From an uncultured Kangiellaceae bacterium (GTDB lineage Bacteria > Pseudomonadota > Gammaproteobacteria > Enterobacterales > Kangiellaceae): a stretch of DNA of 64,000 nucleotides. Of this stretch, positions 1-9,889 are shown piece after piece. How positions within the stretch are numbered: the first letter of the stretch is position 1; each line of letters begins with the position of its first letter. The translations under genes were made by a program, and so were the position numbers. A model generated the notes under the pieces. That model made no database searches. It was not told where the DNA came from and saw only the letters and a list, made by a program, of their open reading frames with translations. The stretch is taken from assembly GCA_905479925.1 (NCBI GenBank), contig CAJQOL010000007.1, positions 62,001 through 126,000 on the forward strand, in the 5' to 3' direction.

Positions 1-171
1 CTTTTAATATTCATTCATTTATTCGAGAATCTTTATCTTGTAGCCTTTTTTCCGTATCGAACATCCCGTCTCGAATATCCCGAAATTTTTACTACGACTA
101 TAAATTGGAAATCGTTAATGAGCTTAACCTATAAGTAGCCAGAAGAAGTCGTTTTTTATACCTACGGTTTG

Positions 172-624
172 TCAGTCTGACTTATTGATCGGGTTCAAAT
201 GAGACGAGCGCAATAAAGAATAGCTAACCTCATATTTATCTTTCATCTCCCCTCTAGTCCAACCTTGGGTTTTGTAAAAATCGTCTGCTCTTGTGTTCGC
301 TTCTGTATCAAGCGTTATTTTTTGCGCGCCAATCTCAAAAAGCCACTGTGTAGCAAGTTGAATTAAGCCTTTGCCGGTGCCGATACCTTCGAATTCAGGC
401 TTAACAAAAAGCGCCCATATAGAATGATTCGCTTTTTCAGCATAGGAAAATCCTATAACTTTATCATCCAACTCACATACCCAGCCTCGCCCCAATTTAT
501 CTAAATAATCTTCATACATTTTTCGCGTGATTAACGTTGGATCTGATAATGCATTTTCGGTAACGGAAATTCTTATTTCAGACATTGCGTCTATATCATT
601 ATTTGAGGCCTGTCTAAATTTCAT
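172..624 (-). CDS. GNAT family N-acetyltransferase
   Basis: ORF; acetyl-CoA binding-like segment VKPEFEGIGTGKGLIQLA and C-terminal DFYKTQGW typical of GNAT. Confidence 0.85.
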   Translation of the reverse strand: MKFRQASNNDIDAMSEIRISVTENALSDPTLITRKMYEDYLDKLGRGWVCELDDKVIGFSYAEKANHSIWALFVKPEFEGIGTGKGLIQLATQWLFEIGAQKITLDTEANTRADDFYKTQGWTRGEMKDKYEVSYSLLRSSHLNPINKSD

Positions 625-692
625 AAATATTCCATCCTAATTAACTCCACCCTTATTAACTTTATCCATTTCCCGTTGCTCGTTGCTCGTCA

Positions 693-1457
693 TTAACCAA
701 TTATTAACGCAAAATAGACACCAACAGGATCGCGGATAATGGCATACTTTTGCTCAGTGCACTCGCTAATGATTTCACCATCATTCTCGATAACCCGTTT
801 TAGACTTTCGGCAATATCATCCACAGGCAAATGAATTAACCAAGTCGATGGAACACCGTTTAGCTCATTGGGAAACTCGCTGATTTTCGCGGCGGAATTC
901 TCGTTGTCAATTTGCATTTCAAAACCTGCGGCTTTACCTACACTATGTTCGGCCTCACAGGACTTGGCTCGCCAGCCCACCACCTGTTGATAAAAGTCTC
1001 GGCTTACCATCGCGTCTGGAACCATCAATGAAAGCCAACCGATACAGCCAAAGCGTTCATTTGGTTTGCTGTTGTCTAGATCAGCATCCAAAGCCGGAAT
1101 TATGCCAAAAGCAGCTCCGTCTGGGTCGGTAATGACAGCCCACTGGCTTAAACCATTGTCGTCCTTTCCATGCATGAGTTCTTTGCCACCCCTCTCAACA
1201 GCATTGGCTGCACTAGCGGCAACGTCGGCGACCTGAAAGTGTGGCATCCATTGTAACGGTAACCGGTCATATTCGGGAGTTCGAGCGCCAAGACCAATTA
1301 TCGGCGTGCCTTGGTTGTTCATCAAGTCATCACGCCAAAGTGGATTATTCCCCGTTGTGAGGACTTTTGAGTAGAAAGCGAGTTCACTCTCATGATTAGG
1401 TACTGCAATATCCGCACTGAGGACACCACCAACACCATAGAAAAATGGTTTTTGCAT
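693..1457 (-). CDS. VOC (glyoxalase/bleomycin resistance) family protein, two VOC-like halves
   Basis: ORF; repeated ITDPDGAAFG / IRDPVGVYFALI type motifs. Confidence 0.8.
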   Translation of the reverse strand: MQKPFFYGVGGVLSADIAVPNHESELAFYSKVLTTGNNPLWRDDLMNNQGTPIIGLGARTPEYDRLPLQWMPHFQVADVAASAANAVERGGKELMHGKDDNGLSQWAVITDPDGAAFGIIPALDADLDNSKPNERFGCIGWLSLMVPDAMVSRDFYQQVVGWRAKSCEAEHSVGKAAGFEMQIDNENSAAKISEFPNELNGVPSTWLIHLPVDDIAESLKRVIENDGEIISECTEQKYAIIRDPVGVYFALIIG

Positions 1458-1504
1458 TATTTGCCTCCTTTCGCTTCAATATATGACTTCGACTGGTTAT
1501 AAAT

Positions 1505-1993
1505 TTAACTTCCAACAACATTAAATAGGGAAACAGTATGAACCAAACCCTTCTTAATTATTATATTAAGAGTCGTTATATCGTCATAAGGTAAGTTATG
1601 AATTGGACGCTGATAGTGCCAATAAATTTCATTGTCACCTTCAGTTAACTGAATACCAATCAACTCCGAAGCCTTTCGTTGAGAAATTCCAACAGTCAAA
1701 CCTAGCTTATTATTTGTGCTGATATTACTTTTTGAAGAGATACACTTTAAATTCGGTTTGTCCGATAAAAATGAGTATCCATCACCGAGTACATTTTTTG
1801 AATAGACAACATATATATCATTTGTTTTATAACAATACTCTCTAAGCCCATGTGCACCCTTTGAAGCTTCTCCCTCGTACACTTTCTGGTATTCCAGCAA
1901 AAGTAATTCTACGGGCGCAGGACTATTAAACTCATTCGCAGAATTCACGCCACACCAAAATAATAGAATAAAATTTCTTATCTTAAATTTCAT
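1505..1993 (-). CDS. hypothetical secreted protein
   Basis: ORF with hydrophobic N-terminus (MKFKIRNFILLFWCGVNSANE); no family recognised; start set at internal Met of the track ORF. Confidence 0.55.
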   Translation of the reverse strand: MKFKIRNFILLFWCGVNSANEFNSPAPVELLLLEYQKVYEGEASKGAHGLREYCYKTNDIYVVYSKNVLGDGYSFLSDKPNLKCISSKSNISTNNKLGLTVGISQRKASELIGIQLTEGDNEIYWHYQRPIHNLPYDDITTLNIIIKKGLVHTVSLFNVVGS

Positions 1994-2065
1994 AGTCCTA
2001 AACAACACTGCAAAAATAGGCTCAAAATAACGGTTGCTAAACCCTTTGACCTGCTACCTATGCTT

Positions 2066-2602
2066 CTACCAAAGGTTAGGGTCATTTAATGCCTCAACAC
2101 ATCGGGTAGAACCAGGCATCGCCTGAATTTCTTGACCATCAAGAGACTGCGCGAGCCACCCAATAGGCTGACTCAACGGGCAAGGGGCTTTTATAATATT
2201 CTCATTAATTTGTATAAAGCCTGTTTTGGAATAATAACCAGGGTCACCGTAAGTAAATACTAAATTCACATTCAGCGACCTTAGATGATCTAATCCGTAT
2301 TGAATTAGCTTTTGCCCGATCCCTGTTCCTTGAACAGCGGTTGAAACTGCAACCGGCGACAAAATAAATGCAAGCTGGCCGCTAGGAACAATTAATCGAC
2401 TGAAGAAGATACCACCGAGGATAACCTGCTTTTCTTCTGCAATGCAGCCAATTAAGTCTTGTGGTTTGGTGGTTTCAATTAAGTTGGCAACAAACTCTGC
2501 GATTATTTGACCTTCTGTCTCACCCTCGGATTCAGCGAATACCGATTTGAAAAAATGAGTTATCGTTTCGGATTTAGATTCACAATAAAGTGAAAGCTTC
2601 AT
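2066..2602 (-). CDS. GNAT family N-acetyltransferase
   Basis: ORF; LSPVAVSTAVQGTGIGQKLIQYGLDHLR and YYSKTGF motifs. Confidence 0.85.
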   Translation of the reverse strand: MKLSLYCESKSETITHFFKSVFAESEGETEGQIIAEFVANLIETTKPQDLIGCIAEEKQVILGGIFFSRLIVPSGQLAFILSPVAVSTAVQGTGIGQKLIQYGLDHLRSLNVNLVFTYGDPGYYSKTGFIQINENIIKAPCPLSQPIGWLAQSLDGQEIQAMPGSTRCVEALNDPNLW

Positions 2603-2635
2603 ATTTGTATCCTTTGCCGCGATTTATGTCGCCGA

Positions 2636-3037
2636 TTAATACTGAGCTTTATTCGTTTTTTCTTCTTTCAATAACTTGATTAATACCATAGAGGTGATAA
2701 CGAGATACACCAGGGTAGCAATGTGCTTAGCAACAACATTGAACTGAGCGTCTGCTTGATACGCTAGATAACCGTCAGTTAACGGCATAATAGTACCAAA
2801 TAGCGCCGCCAACAAAAGCAATTTGTAGTTTTGAAAATAGAGCAACGCGCCTATTATTAATGCAACAAATAGAGTACGAGACGCATAAATATGAATCCAA
2901 TCTGTATCTACTGCTGAGGCTAAAACTGTACCTCTTATATTGGCGAATGAAACAGGATCGACATACGCGAAAATCGCATAAAACCCTTGCAGTAACGCCA
3001 TCAATAAAACCAATATAAATCCAATTTTTCGAATCAT
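2636..3037 (-). CDS. small integral membrane protein of unknown function
   Basis: ORF with about four hydrophobic segments. Confidence 0.6.
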   Translation of the reverse strand: MIRKIGFILVLLMALLQGFYAIFAYVDPVSFANIRGTVLASAVDTDWIHIYASRTLFVALIIGALLYFQNYKLLLLAALFGTIMPLTDGYLAYQADAQFNVVAKHIATLVYLVITSMVLIKLLKEEKTNKAQY

Positions 3038-3133
3038 TATTATTGTTGTCCTATATTCGTTATGCAGCTATATCAAAAGAGTCTATCCCTTTATATTTTA
3101 CTAAAAACAGATAGACACTAGCATAAAGCCGAA

Positions 3134-3595
3134 TTATTGCTCTCTCGTATAATACTCTCTTATATGGCCATTACCACTACGCCCGGGTTTGCCCATGTAT
3201 TCCCAATAGGTATTATCATTATCAAATTGAAGATGTGAGATCTGTGTTTTTCCGTTTCTTTGGTACTCTAAAACGATACTATTCGAGTTGCAGCCAAGAA
3301 TTTTATAAGTGGTTTGCTCTTTAGATGATGGTCTTTTTATTTTATTTTTTCCCATAACCAATTCCACTTCAGGTGTATCAATTATCATATTGCCACTAGC
3401 TTTAAACTCTATGGTTTCTATTCCTTGAGTTTGAATCATAAAATTCCAAGCCTTACTTTCGACATTTGCCCATCGCTTGTTAAATTCAACAAATTTTTCT
3501 TTAGAGGAAGTCCATGTTCCATCCAATGTCGGACAAGTATATCCAATGCATGGAACCAATAGTGATAGAGCAATTAGTAGTTGTTTTATTTTCAT
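3134..3595 (-). CDS. hypothetical secreted protein
   Basis: ORF with signal peptide MKIKQLLIALSLLVPCIGYTC and LDGTW start of mature part. Confidence 0.6.
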   Translation of the reverse strand: MKIKQLLIALSLLVPCIGYTCPTLDGTWTSSKEKFVEFNKRWANVESKAWNFMIQTQGIETIEFKASGNMIIDTPEVELVMGKNKIKRPSSKEQTTYKILGCNSNSIVLEYQRNGKTQISHLQFDNDNTYWEYMGKPGRSGNGHIREYYTREQ

Positions 3596-3927
3596 TGATT
3601 GTCCCTAAAATAAAATTAATGATTCTCATTAAAGCTTTCTAGAATCTAGATATCGTCAGCCAAAGCGTTGTATCACGCTTTTTTTAATAGCTAGCTTTAT
3701 GAGAGGGTGCGCGAGCACATTCACAAAACATATCCTAATACAAAGGGTATAGCGGAGCAATTGAATATAGATTTCTTGTTTTCTCGACTATTGCACTGCC
3801 ATTGCTAGAGTTTCCACTGCAAAGTCGATATCAAAAAGCAATAATCGCTCTCTGAAAGCTGTTTGTCAGTCCAGAAATGCCGATAATTATTATCGTTAGA
3901 TCGACTGCTCTCCTAACTTTGCAACCA

Positions 3928-3953
3928 ACTTAACCTGACTTAATTCAACTTAA
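3928..3953. promoter_or_regulatory. three ACTTAA boxes with exact 10-bp period, ending in palindrome CAACTTAAGTTG
   Basis: ACTTAA at 3928, 3938 and 3948; palindrome 3946-3957; upstream of the chemosensory operon. Confidence 0.4.
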
Positions 3954-4170
3954 GTTGCCACATCGAAAATTTGGTCTATGCTTAAAGATGGATGCGCACA
4001 AGGCCGCTAGGACATTAGGAGATTAGGAGATTCGTTGAGGGCTAAAATTCGGCACAAACCAATGCTCATGACGTCGACATAAATCATTGTTGATCCAATA
4101 GAGAACTTACCTCGTATATCGTGTTAGCAATTAATCAATTCACGATAATATTAACTCCAAGGATAACACC

Positions 4171-4434
4171 ATGGTAGATACACTTGCAGCTCCAGAGCAG
4201 TGCAATATTATGAATATCGAAGCTTTCTTTGAGCAATGTAAGGATGCCATTGCAAACGACAGCAGCCTTATTACCATTGATTGCGCAGACATTGAGAAAG
4301 TCGATTTCACCTTTATCCAACTTTTGTTGATGCTTAAAAATGAATGCTCTGAAGTGAAGATTGTGAGCCCTAGCGAACGTTTCAACGAAGCGCTCAGTCT
4401 TTATCAACTCCAAGCGCTTTTAGAAAGCAATTAA
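4171..4434 (+). CDS. STAS-like domain protein (anti-anti-sigma fold)
   Basis: 87-aa ORF, ITIDCADIEKVDFTFIQLLLMLKNE pattern; immediately upstream of cheA. Confidence 0.65.
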   Translation: MVDTLAAPEQCNIMNIEAFFEQCKDAIANDSSLITIDCADIEKVDFTFIQLLLMLKNECSEVKIVSPSERFNEALSLYQLQALLESN

Positions 4435-4448
4435 TTGATGGTGCCCTA

Positions 4449-6560
4449 ATGAGCGGTATAGACCTAAGTAAATTTCTACCACTGTTTATATCAGAAAGCC
4501 AAGATCACTTGGCCAACTTTGAGGAAGGCTTAATTCAGCTTTCAGGGGACGATTATGATAGCGAAACCATTAATGCCATATTCCGAGCAGCTCATTCTAT
4601 TAAGGGCAGTGGAGGAATGTACCAGCTTGACCGTTTAGTTCATTTTGCCCATGTTTCTGAAACAGTATTAGATTTTATCAGGCAAGATCAGCTGGCGGTT
4701 AGTGATGACCTTATTGAACTGCTCTTTGACGTTAAAGACTTTCTGAGCGCGCTAGTAGCTGCCGTTGAAAGTGGCGAAGAACCCGAAGAGGGTGCCGAGT
4801 CCAACACGCTGGCCTCTCTTGAAAAGTACATTAAACAAGTTGAAGAAGGAGGCAATGCACCTTCGGATAACGATGATATAGAAACTACTTCTGATTCAGA
4901 AACATCGTCAGCTGAGCAAACTGACACCAAGGCTGTGCTATTTATCACTTTAGACAGCGATGGTTTTCAGTCTGGCCTGCGTTTAGAGCCAGTGCTTTAT
5001 GAAATAAAAGAAACGATCGGTTTTGAGACTTTAGAAATTGACTTTAAGCCACCAAGTTCATTAGTAAATTTTGATCCTACAGTCAGTTACAGCAGTATCA
5101 AATTGAGATTAAACCGAACGCCAACTGACGATGAACTTGAAGAAATCTTCGGTTTCTCTGCCGGAGCTAGCTACAATCTCGAAACTTCGGAAACGCAGGA
5201 CTCAGCAACCAACAGTCCTATAAGCGAAGGTGGCGAATCATCGGATAACTCTTCAAAAGACAAAAAATCGCAACAAACAGCTGCACCTTCTCCAAAAGCT
5301 GCAGCAAAAACTCCAGCAACCGCAACGGCGAAAGCTGCCCCGAAACTGATTAAGGTTCAAGCAGAAAAGTTAGACTCGTTAGTGACAGAAGTGGGTGAGC
5401 TGCTACTTAAAAAATCCCAGTTGGATTACCATCTCAGCAAATTGAATGACACAACAGTCAATAATTTATTAGATGAATTTGAAAAATCTTTAGCGGCTAT
5501 TCGTGAATCATCACTCGCACTAAGACTAGTGCCCTTAAATGAAGGGTTAATGAGATCTCACCGAACCGTTAGAGAGGCGGCCAAGGCCACGGGAAAAGAT
5601 ATCAAGCTGACCATTACTGGTGGCGATACTGAACTTGATAGGATTACTGTAGATAAATTAGGCGACCCGCTAACGCACATATTACGCAACAGCTGCGACC
5701 ACGGTATAGAAACTCCTGAGGTGCGTGAAGCATCAGGAAAAGACACTCAGGGCAGTATCTCGTTAGACGCCAATTATCAAAGTGGCAACGTGGTTCTAAC
5801 CATTAAAGACGACGGTAAAGGCATACCCAGAGATATAGTGCTAAACAAAGCTATTGATAAAGGGCTTGTTTCTGCCGATGAGAATCCAAGCGACCGCGAT
5901 ATTTACAACCTTATTTTTCATCCAGGTTTTTCAACGGCGGAAGCGGTGACGGATCTTTCAGGCCGCGGCGTCGGAATGGATGTTGTCAGAAGAAACATCA
6001 ATGACTTAGGCTGAACAGTCATAGTAGATTCTGCTGCTGGAAAAGGAACAACCCTAACCATCACCTTGCCTCTAACATCCGCCATCATGGACGGTTTTTT
6101 AATTGAATCCGCCAATCAGCCGTTGATCGTCGCTATGGACAAAGTATTACAATGCGTGCCCAAAGATCAGCTGCAGATTAATCAGTCTAACGGCAATGAT
6201 TGCATGCTGTATCAAGGCGAATACATTCCTACCATTCTAGTGTCTGAACAACTAGGTATTGCCGAGAGCGATAATGATGAAAATGAATTCGATATAAAAC
6301 CTGAAGACAAAAAAGCAACTACCCAGCAAGAAGCTATTGTTGTGATGACTCAATACGGCAAGGTCGCCCTTATCATCGATCATCTAGAAGGAGAGCTTCA
6401 AGGCGTTATAAAACCAATGGGCCCTATTCTAAGTCAATGCCAACTGTTTGGCGGCATGCTAACCCTACCATCCGGTGATTTAGCATTTTTATTAGACATC
6501 AATACCTTGGCGAAAAATGCTCAAGATTCGCTCCATAACTACGAGAAGGTTAACTCATGA
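4449..6560 (+). pseudogene. cheA: chemotaxis histidine kinase CheA interrupted by in-frame TGA at 6012-6014
   Basis: HPt motif FRAAHSIKGSGG, N-box ILRNSCDHGIE, GRGVGMDVVRRNINDLG then TGA; the same frame continues TVIVDSAAGKGTTLTITLPLTSAIMDG into a CheW-like P5 domain ending 6560. Confidence 0.85.
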
Positions 6561-8530
6561 TTTCAAAAGTCCTACAAGACATACAGCTCAGAAATAAAAT
6601 TCTAGTCATTTTAATTCTGCCGATATTAATGCTTCTATTTCTCGCTATCGACTACACTACAAAAAGTTGGCAAAATTGGAGCACTTATTCCGAGAACTTA
6701 ACCACATCGATTTTGGTGACTAAAGCGACTTCCGTGGTCCATGAGCTGCAAAAAGAGCGCGGTATGTCCACCGGATTTGTGGGATCAAATGGAGTAAACT
6801 TTAAGTCAAAGTTAATTTCTCAGCGACAAACTGTCGATGCGTTAAGGTCTCAATATTTAATCTTGATCGAAGATCAATTTGCCAATGTACCCGAGAATGT
6901 ACAACAAGATCTTAAGAAAATTGAGGCCGACCTACAATCACTCCCTAACATTCGGGAACAAGTTAGCGCTCTAAGAATAGACACTAACGACTTATTGCAG
7001 CTCTACACTAAAGTCATAGAAGATTTACTCCACATCAATGTCCTTATCATACGCAACCTTAATTCAGCCGCTACCCTAAACGATGCCGAAGCTCTCCATT
7101 TCTTGAGCTATTCTAAAGAAAAACATGGACTGGAGCGCGGCTTAATGAGTGGTGTTTTCAGCAAAGACATAATGAGTAAAGAGCAAAAAACTAAATTTGT
7201 AGGACTTCATGTTGCCTCAAACGTTTACTGGCTCTCCGCCAAAGAAAATGCCAACGATAATCTACACAAAATAATGAAAGAGATTGAACGATCTGAAAGT
7301 TATAAGTCTCTTCTTGAAATGAGGGAAATAGCAACCAATAATGAATCAAACTTTGGCGTTGATGCTGGAGTTTGGTTTGACAAAGCTACAATGGTGATTG
7401 ACGCTAAACGCGAAGCCGAAAAAAGCGCTGCGGATTCTCTACTAAACCAATTACAAAGCAAAGCGGAAAATCATCGAGCGAATTTTTTCTTAACGATTAT
7501 TTCCTTGGTAGTGGCCTTATTGATTACATTCATTTTGATTAAAGTAACCATTGAGTTAATCAATCGTCAAATTCTTGCTTTAAGTGAAAATTTCTTAGCC
7601 CTATCACGTGGTGATATGAACACCCCGTTTGAAAGTTCTTCCAAAGACGAGTTCGGAAAGATCTCAGAAATGATGGAAAACTTTCGCAATAGAATGAACA
7701 ACGTCATTAAAGACATTCTGCTCAACACGTCAGGTGTCAGCACTTCCGCACCTCAAATCAGTGATTCTGCTATGGGACTCGCCACGTCGGTTGCCGAGCA
7801 AGCATCCAGTATTGAATCCACGTCTGTGGCATTAGAAGAAATCAGCACATCCGTTTCACAGAATGCAGATAATGCTAAGAAAACGGAAAGTATAGCCCTT
7901 GAAGCAGCGCAGAAAGCCCAAAAAACCGCCGACTCAGTGGTGCAAACCGTAGGCGCCATGAAAAAAATCACTGAGAAAATTTCCATTATTGAGGATATCG
8001 CTTACCAAACCAATCTATTAGCACTTAATGCTGCCATTGAAGCAGCTCGTGCTGGCGACCATGGCAGAGGCTTCTCAGTAGTTGCCGATGAAGTCCGTAA
8101 ATTGGCAGCACGAAGTGAAGACTCGGCTGGTGAAATCAGCACTCTGGCAAAAAACTGTATGCAAATCGCCGACTCTACCGGTGAGTTACTCCAGGAAATG
8201 GTGCCCGAAATTGAGCATACTTCAAAATTAGTTGAAGATATTTCGGTTGCTTCTAATGAACAATCCAATGCCATTATCGAGATTAAGGAATCCGTTCTAC
8301 AATTTGATAGAGTCACACAAGGCAATGCTGCTATGAGTGAAGAGTTAGCGGCCACCAGTGACGACCTAAAGGGGCAAGCCAATGCTTTGCATACCGCTAT
8401 TAGTTTTTTCAAAACCGGTTCAGCGGAGCAAGCGAAAATGGACAGCTTAGCCCCCGCCCCAATTAAAACTGCGTCCAGCTCTAACCAAGACACGGAAAAT
8501 TGGGATGAATCTGACTTTGAGGAATTTTAA
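6557..8530 (+). CDS. methyl-accepting chemotaxis protein with nitrate/nitrite-sensing (NIT-like) N-terminal domain
   Basis: VVHELQKERGMSTGF motif of NIT domains, TM segment, HAMP-like region, signalling hairpin EDIAYQTNLLALNAAIEAARAGDHGRGFSVVADEVRKLAARS. Confidence 0.92.
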   Translation: MISKVLQDIQLRNKILVILILPILMLLFLAIDYTTKSWQNWSTYSENLTTSILVTKATSVVHELQKERGMSTGFVGSNGVNFKSKLISQRQTVDALRSQYLILIEDQFANVPENVQQDLKKIEADLQSLPNIREQVSALRIDTNDLLQLYTKVIEDLLHINVLIIRNLNSAATLNDAEALHFLSYSKEKHGLERGLMSGVFSKDIMSKEQKTKFVGLHVASNVYWLSAKENANDNLHKIMKEIERSESYKSLLEMREIATNNESNFGVDAGVWFDKATMVIDAKREAEKSAADSLLNQLQSKAENHRANFFLTIISLVVALLITFILIKVTIELINRQILALSENFLALSRGDMNTPFESSSKDEFGKISEMMENFRNRMNNVIKDILLNTSGVSTSAPQISDSAMGLATSVAEQASSIESTSVALEEISTSVSQNADNAKKTESIALEAAQKAQKTADSVVQTVGAMKKITEKISIIEDIAYQTNLLALNAAIEAARAGDHGRGFSVVADEVRKLAARSEDSAGEISTLAKNCMQIADSTGELLQEMVPEIEHTSKLVEDISVASNEQSNAIIEIKESVLQFDRVTQGNAAMSEELAATSDDLKGQANALHTAISFFKTGSAEQAKMDSLAPAPIKTASSSNQDTENWDESDFEEF

Positions 8531-8532
8531 AG

Positions 8533-9039
8533 ATGACGTTATCATCCGAAGAGAACCAAGGACAGTTACTGCATTTTAACCTAGGCGGAGACCAATATCT
8601 GCTACCCATTGATATCATTCATGAGATATTAGAATATCAGCCAGTGACACAAGTACCATCTATGCCAGATGTGGTTCATGGTGTACTAAACCTGAGAGGT
8701 AAGTACATTCCTGTAATCGATCTTTCTCGAAGGCTGGCGCTTGAAAAACTTAAGATCAACAAACGTAGTTGTATTTTGGTTACCGAGTGTAATGACGGTA
8801 GTGAAAGCCTAATGATTGGATTGTTGGTGGATAAGGTAAATCACTTTATGAGTCTTGGAAGTGATGGTTTAAGCCCACCGCCTCAATTTGGCCATAGCAT
8901 TGCCAATGATTTAATTGCTGGAATGACAAAAATCGATGGCACCGACTACATAGTTTTGAAGGTCGAAACACTACTCAACTTGCAAGAACTGATTGCATTG
9001 CTCAATAGTAAAGAAATTGCGGAGGCCATTGAAAGCTAA
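8533..9039 (+). CDS. cheW: chemotaxis coupling protein CheW
   Basis: ORF; HGVLNLRGKYIPVIDLSRRL motif. Confidence 0.92.
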   Translation: MTLSSEENQGQLLHFNLGGDQYLLPIDIIHEILEYQPVTQVPSMPDVVHGVLNLRGKYIPVIDLSRRLALEKLKINKRSCILVTECNDGSESLMIGLLVDKVNHFMSLGSDGLSPPPQFGHSIANDLIAGMTKIDGTDYIVLKVETLLNLQELIALLNSKEIAEAIES

Positions 9040-9062
9040 TGGCTTCATTGAAGATATCTTAG

Positions 9063-9881
9063 ATGATTGAGCCGGTTGATTATCGACGAGTTCGAGAACG
9101 ACTTTTAACTCTCACCGGAGTAGAGTTAGGCGATTCGCGACAAACCATGGTTGAGTCTCGGCTGAGAAACAGGGTCGAAAAATTAAACTTCCAATCCTTC
9201 AGCAGTTACCTAAGTTTCGTTTTTTCCGGCGAGCCTAATGCCCAATCTGAATTACAAGCACTCATCGATTGTCTTACCACCCACGAAACCTATTTCTATA
9301 GAGAGGCGCAGCATTTTAACTTTCTACGACAACGTGTATTGCCTCACTTTAAAGATAGGCCATTACGTATTTTAAGTGCAGCCTGCTCATCCGGCGAGGA
9401 AGTTTACACCTTAGCTTTCGAATGTATGGCAGCGCTTGGCGGCAGAGCTGACTGGAATATTGACGGTGTCGACATTGCAGAGAACGTGCTTTCCGCAGCG
9501 CGAGAAGGCCTGTATGACGAACGCCGCAGTCGGCTAATCCCTGAAGAAATGAAAAGCAAATTCATGCGTAAAGGCATCAACAAAATGGCGGGCTATTGTC
9601 TGGTTAATAAAGAAATTAAAGAACACGCTTCTTTTGCCAAAGACAACATACTCGAAACCCGACCGGGTCAAGCAAAATACGATGTTATCTTTTGCCGTAA
9701 TGTTTTGATTTATTTTGACCCGCCTACCAAGAAGAAAGCCATAGATAACCTTTATGATCGACTCAATCCGGGAGGTTATTTGTTTGTTAGTCGGTCGGAA
9801 CAGCTTCGGCAACTATTACCGTGCAAATTACTAATTAATCCCAACATTGCCAGAAAACCTTTACCAAAAGACAATGAATAA
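9063..9881 (+). CDS. cheR: chemotaxis protein methyltransferase CheR
   Basis: ORF; ETYFYREAQHF, SAACSSGEEVYTLAFE and YDVIFCRNVLIYFD motifs. Confidence 0.95.
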   Translation: MIEPVDYRRVRERLLTLTGVELGDSRQTMVESRLRNRVEKLNFQSFSSYLSFVFSGEPNAQSELQALIDCLTTHETYFYREAQHFNFLRQRVLPHFKDRPLRILSAACSSGEEVYTLAFECMAALGGRADWNIDGVDIAENVLSAAREGLYDERRSRLIPEEMKSKFMRKGINKMAGYCLVNKEIKEHASFAKDNILETRPGQAKYDVIFCRNVLIYFDPPTKKKAIDNLYDRLNPGGYLFVSRSEQLRQLLPCKLLINPNIARKPLPKDNE

Positions 9882-9889
9882 GTGCAGGA

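Noticed and set aside
4014-4032. ATTAGGAG tandem repeat
   Set aside because: Only two 8-bp copies; likely chance or minor slippage.
4135-4413. Minus-strand ORFs overlapping the STAS gene (4135-4413, 4140-4385)
   Set aside because: Antisense to a better supported gene; no recognisable family.
6012-6014. Selenocysteine or alternative decoding at the cheA TGA
   Set aside because: The position corresponds to a conserved Gly in CheA, not Cys/Sec, I saw no convincing SECIS-like hairpin just downstream, and other genes here use TGA as a normal stop.
8002-8493. 163-aa minus-strand ORF antisense to the MCP
   Set aside because: Shadow ORF: low-complexity Ala/Ser/Leu composition from the reverse of coiled-coil codons; no RBS or family.
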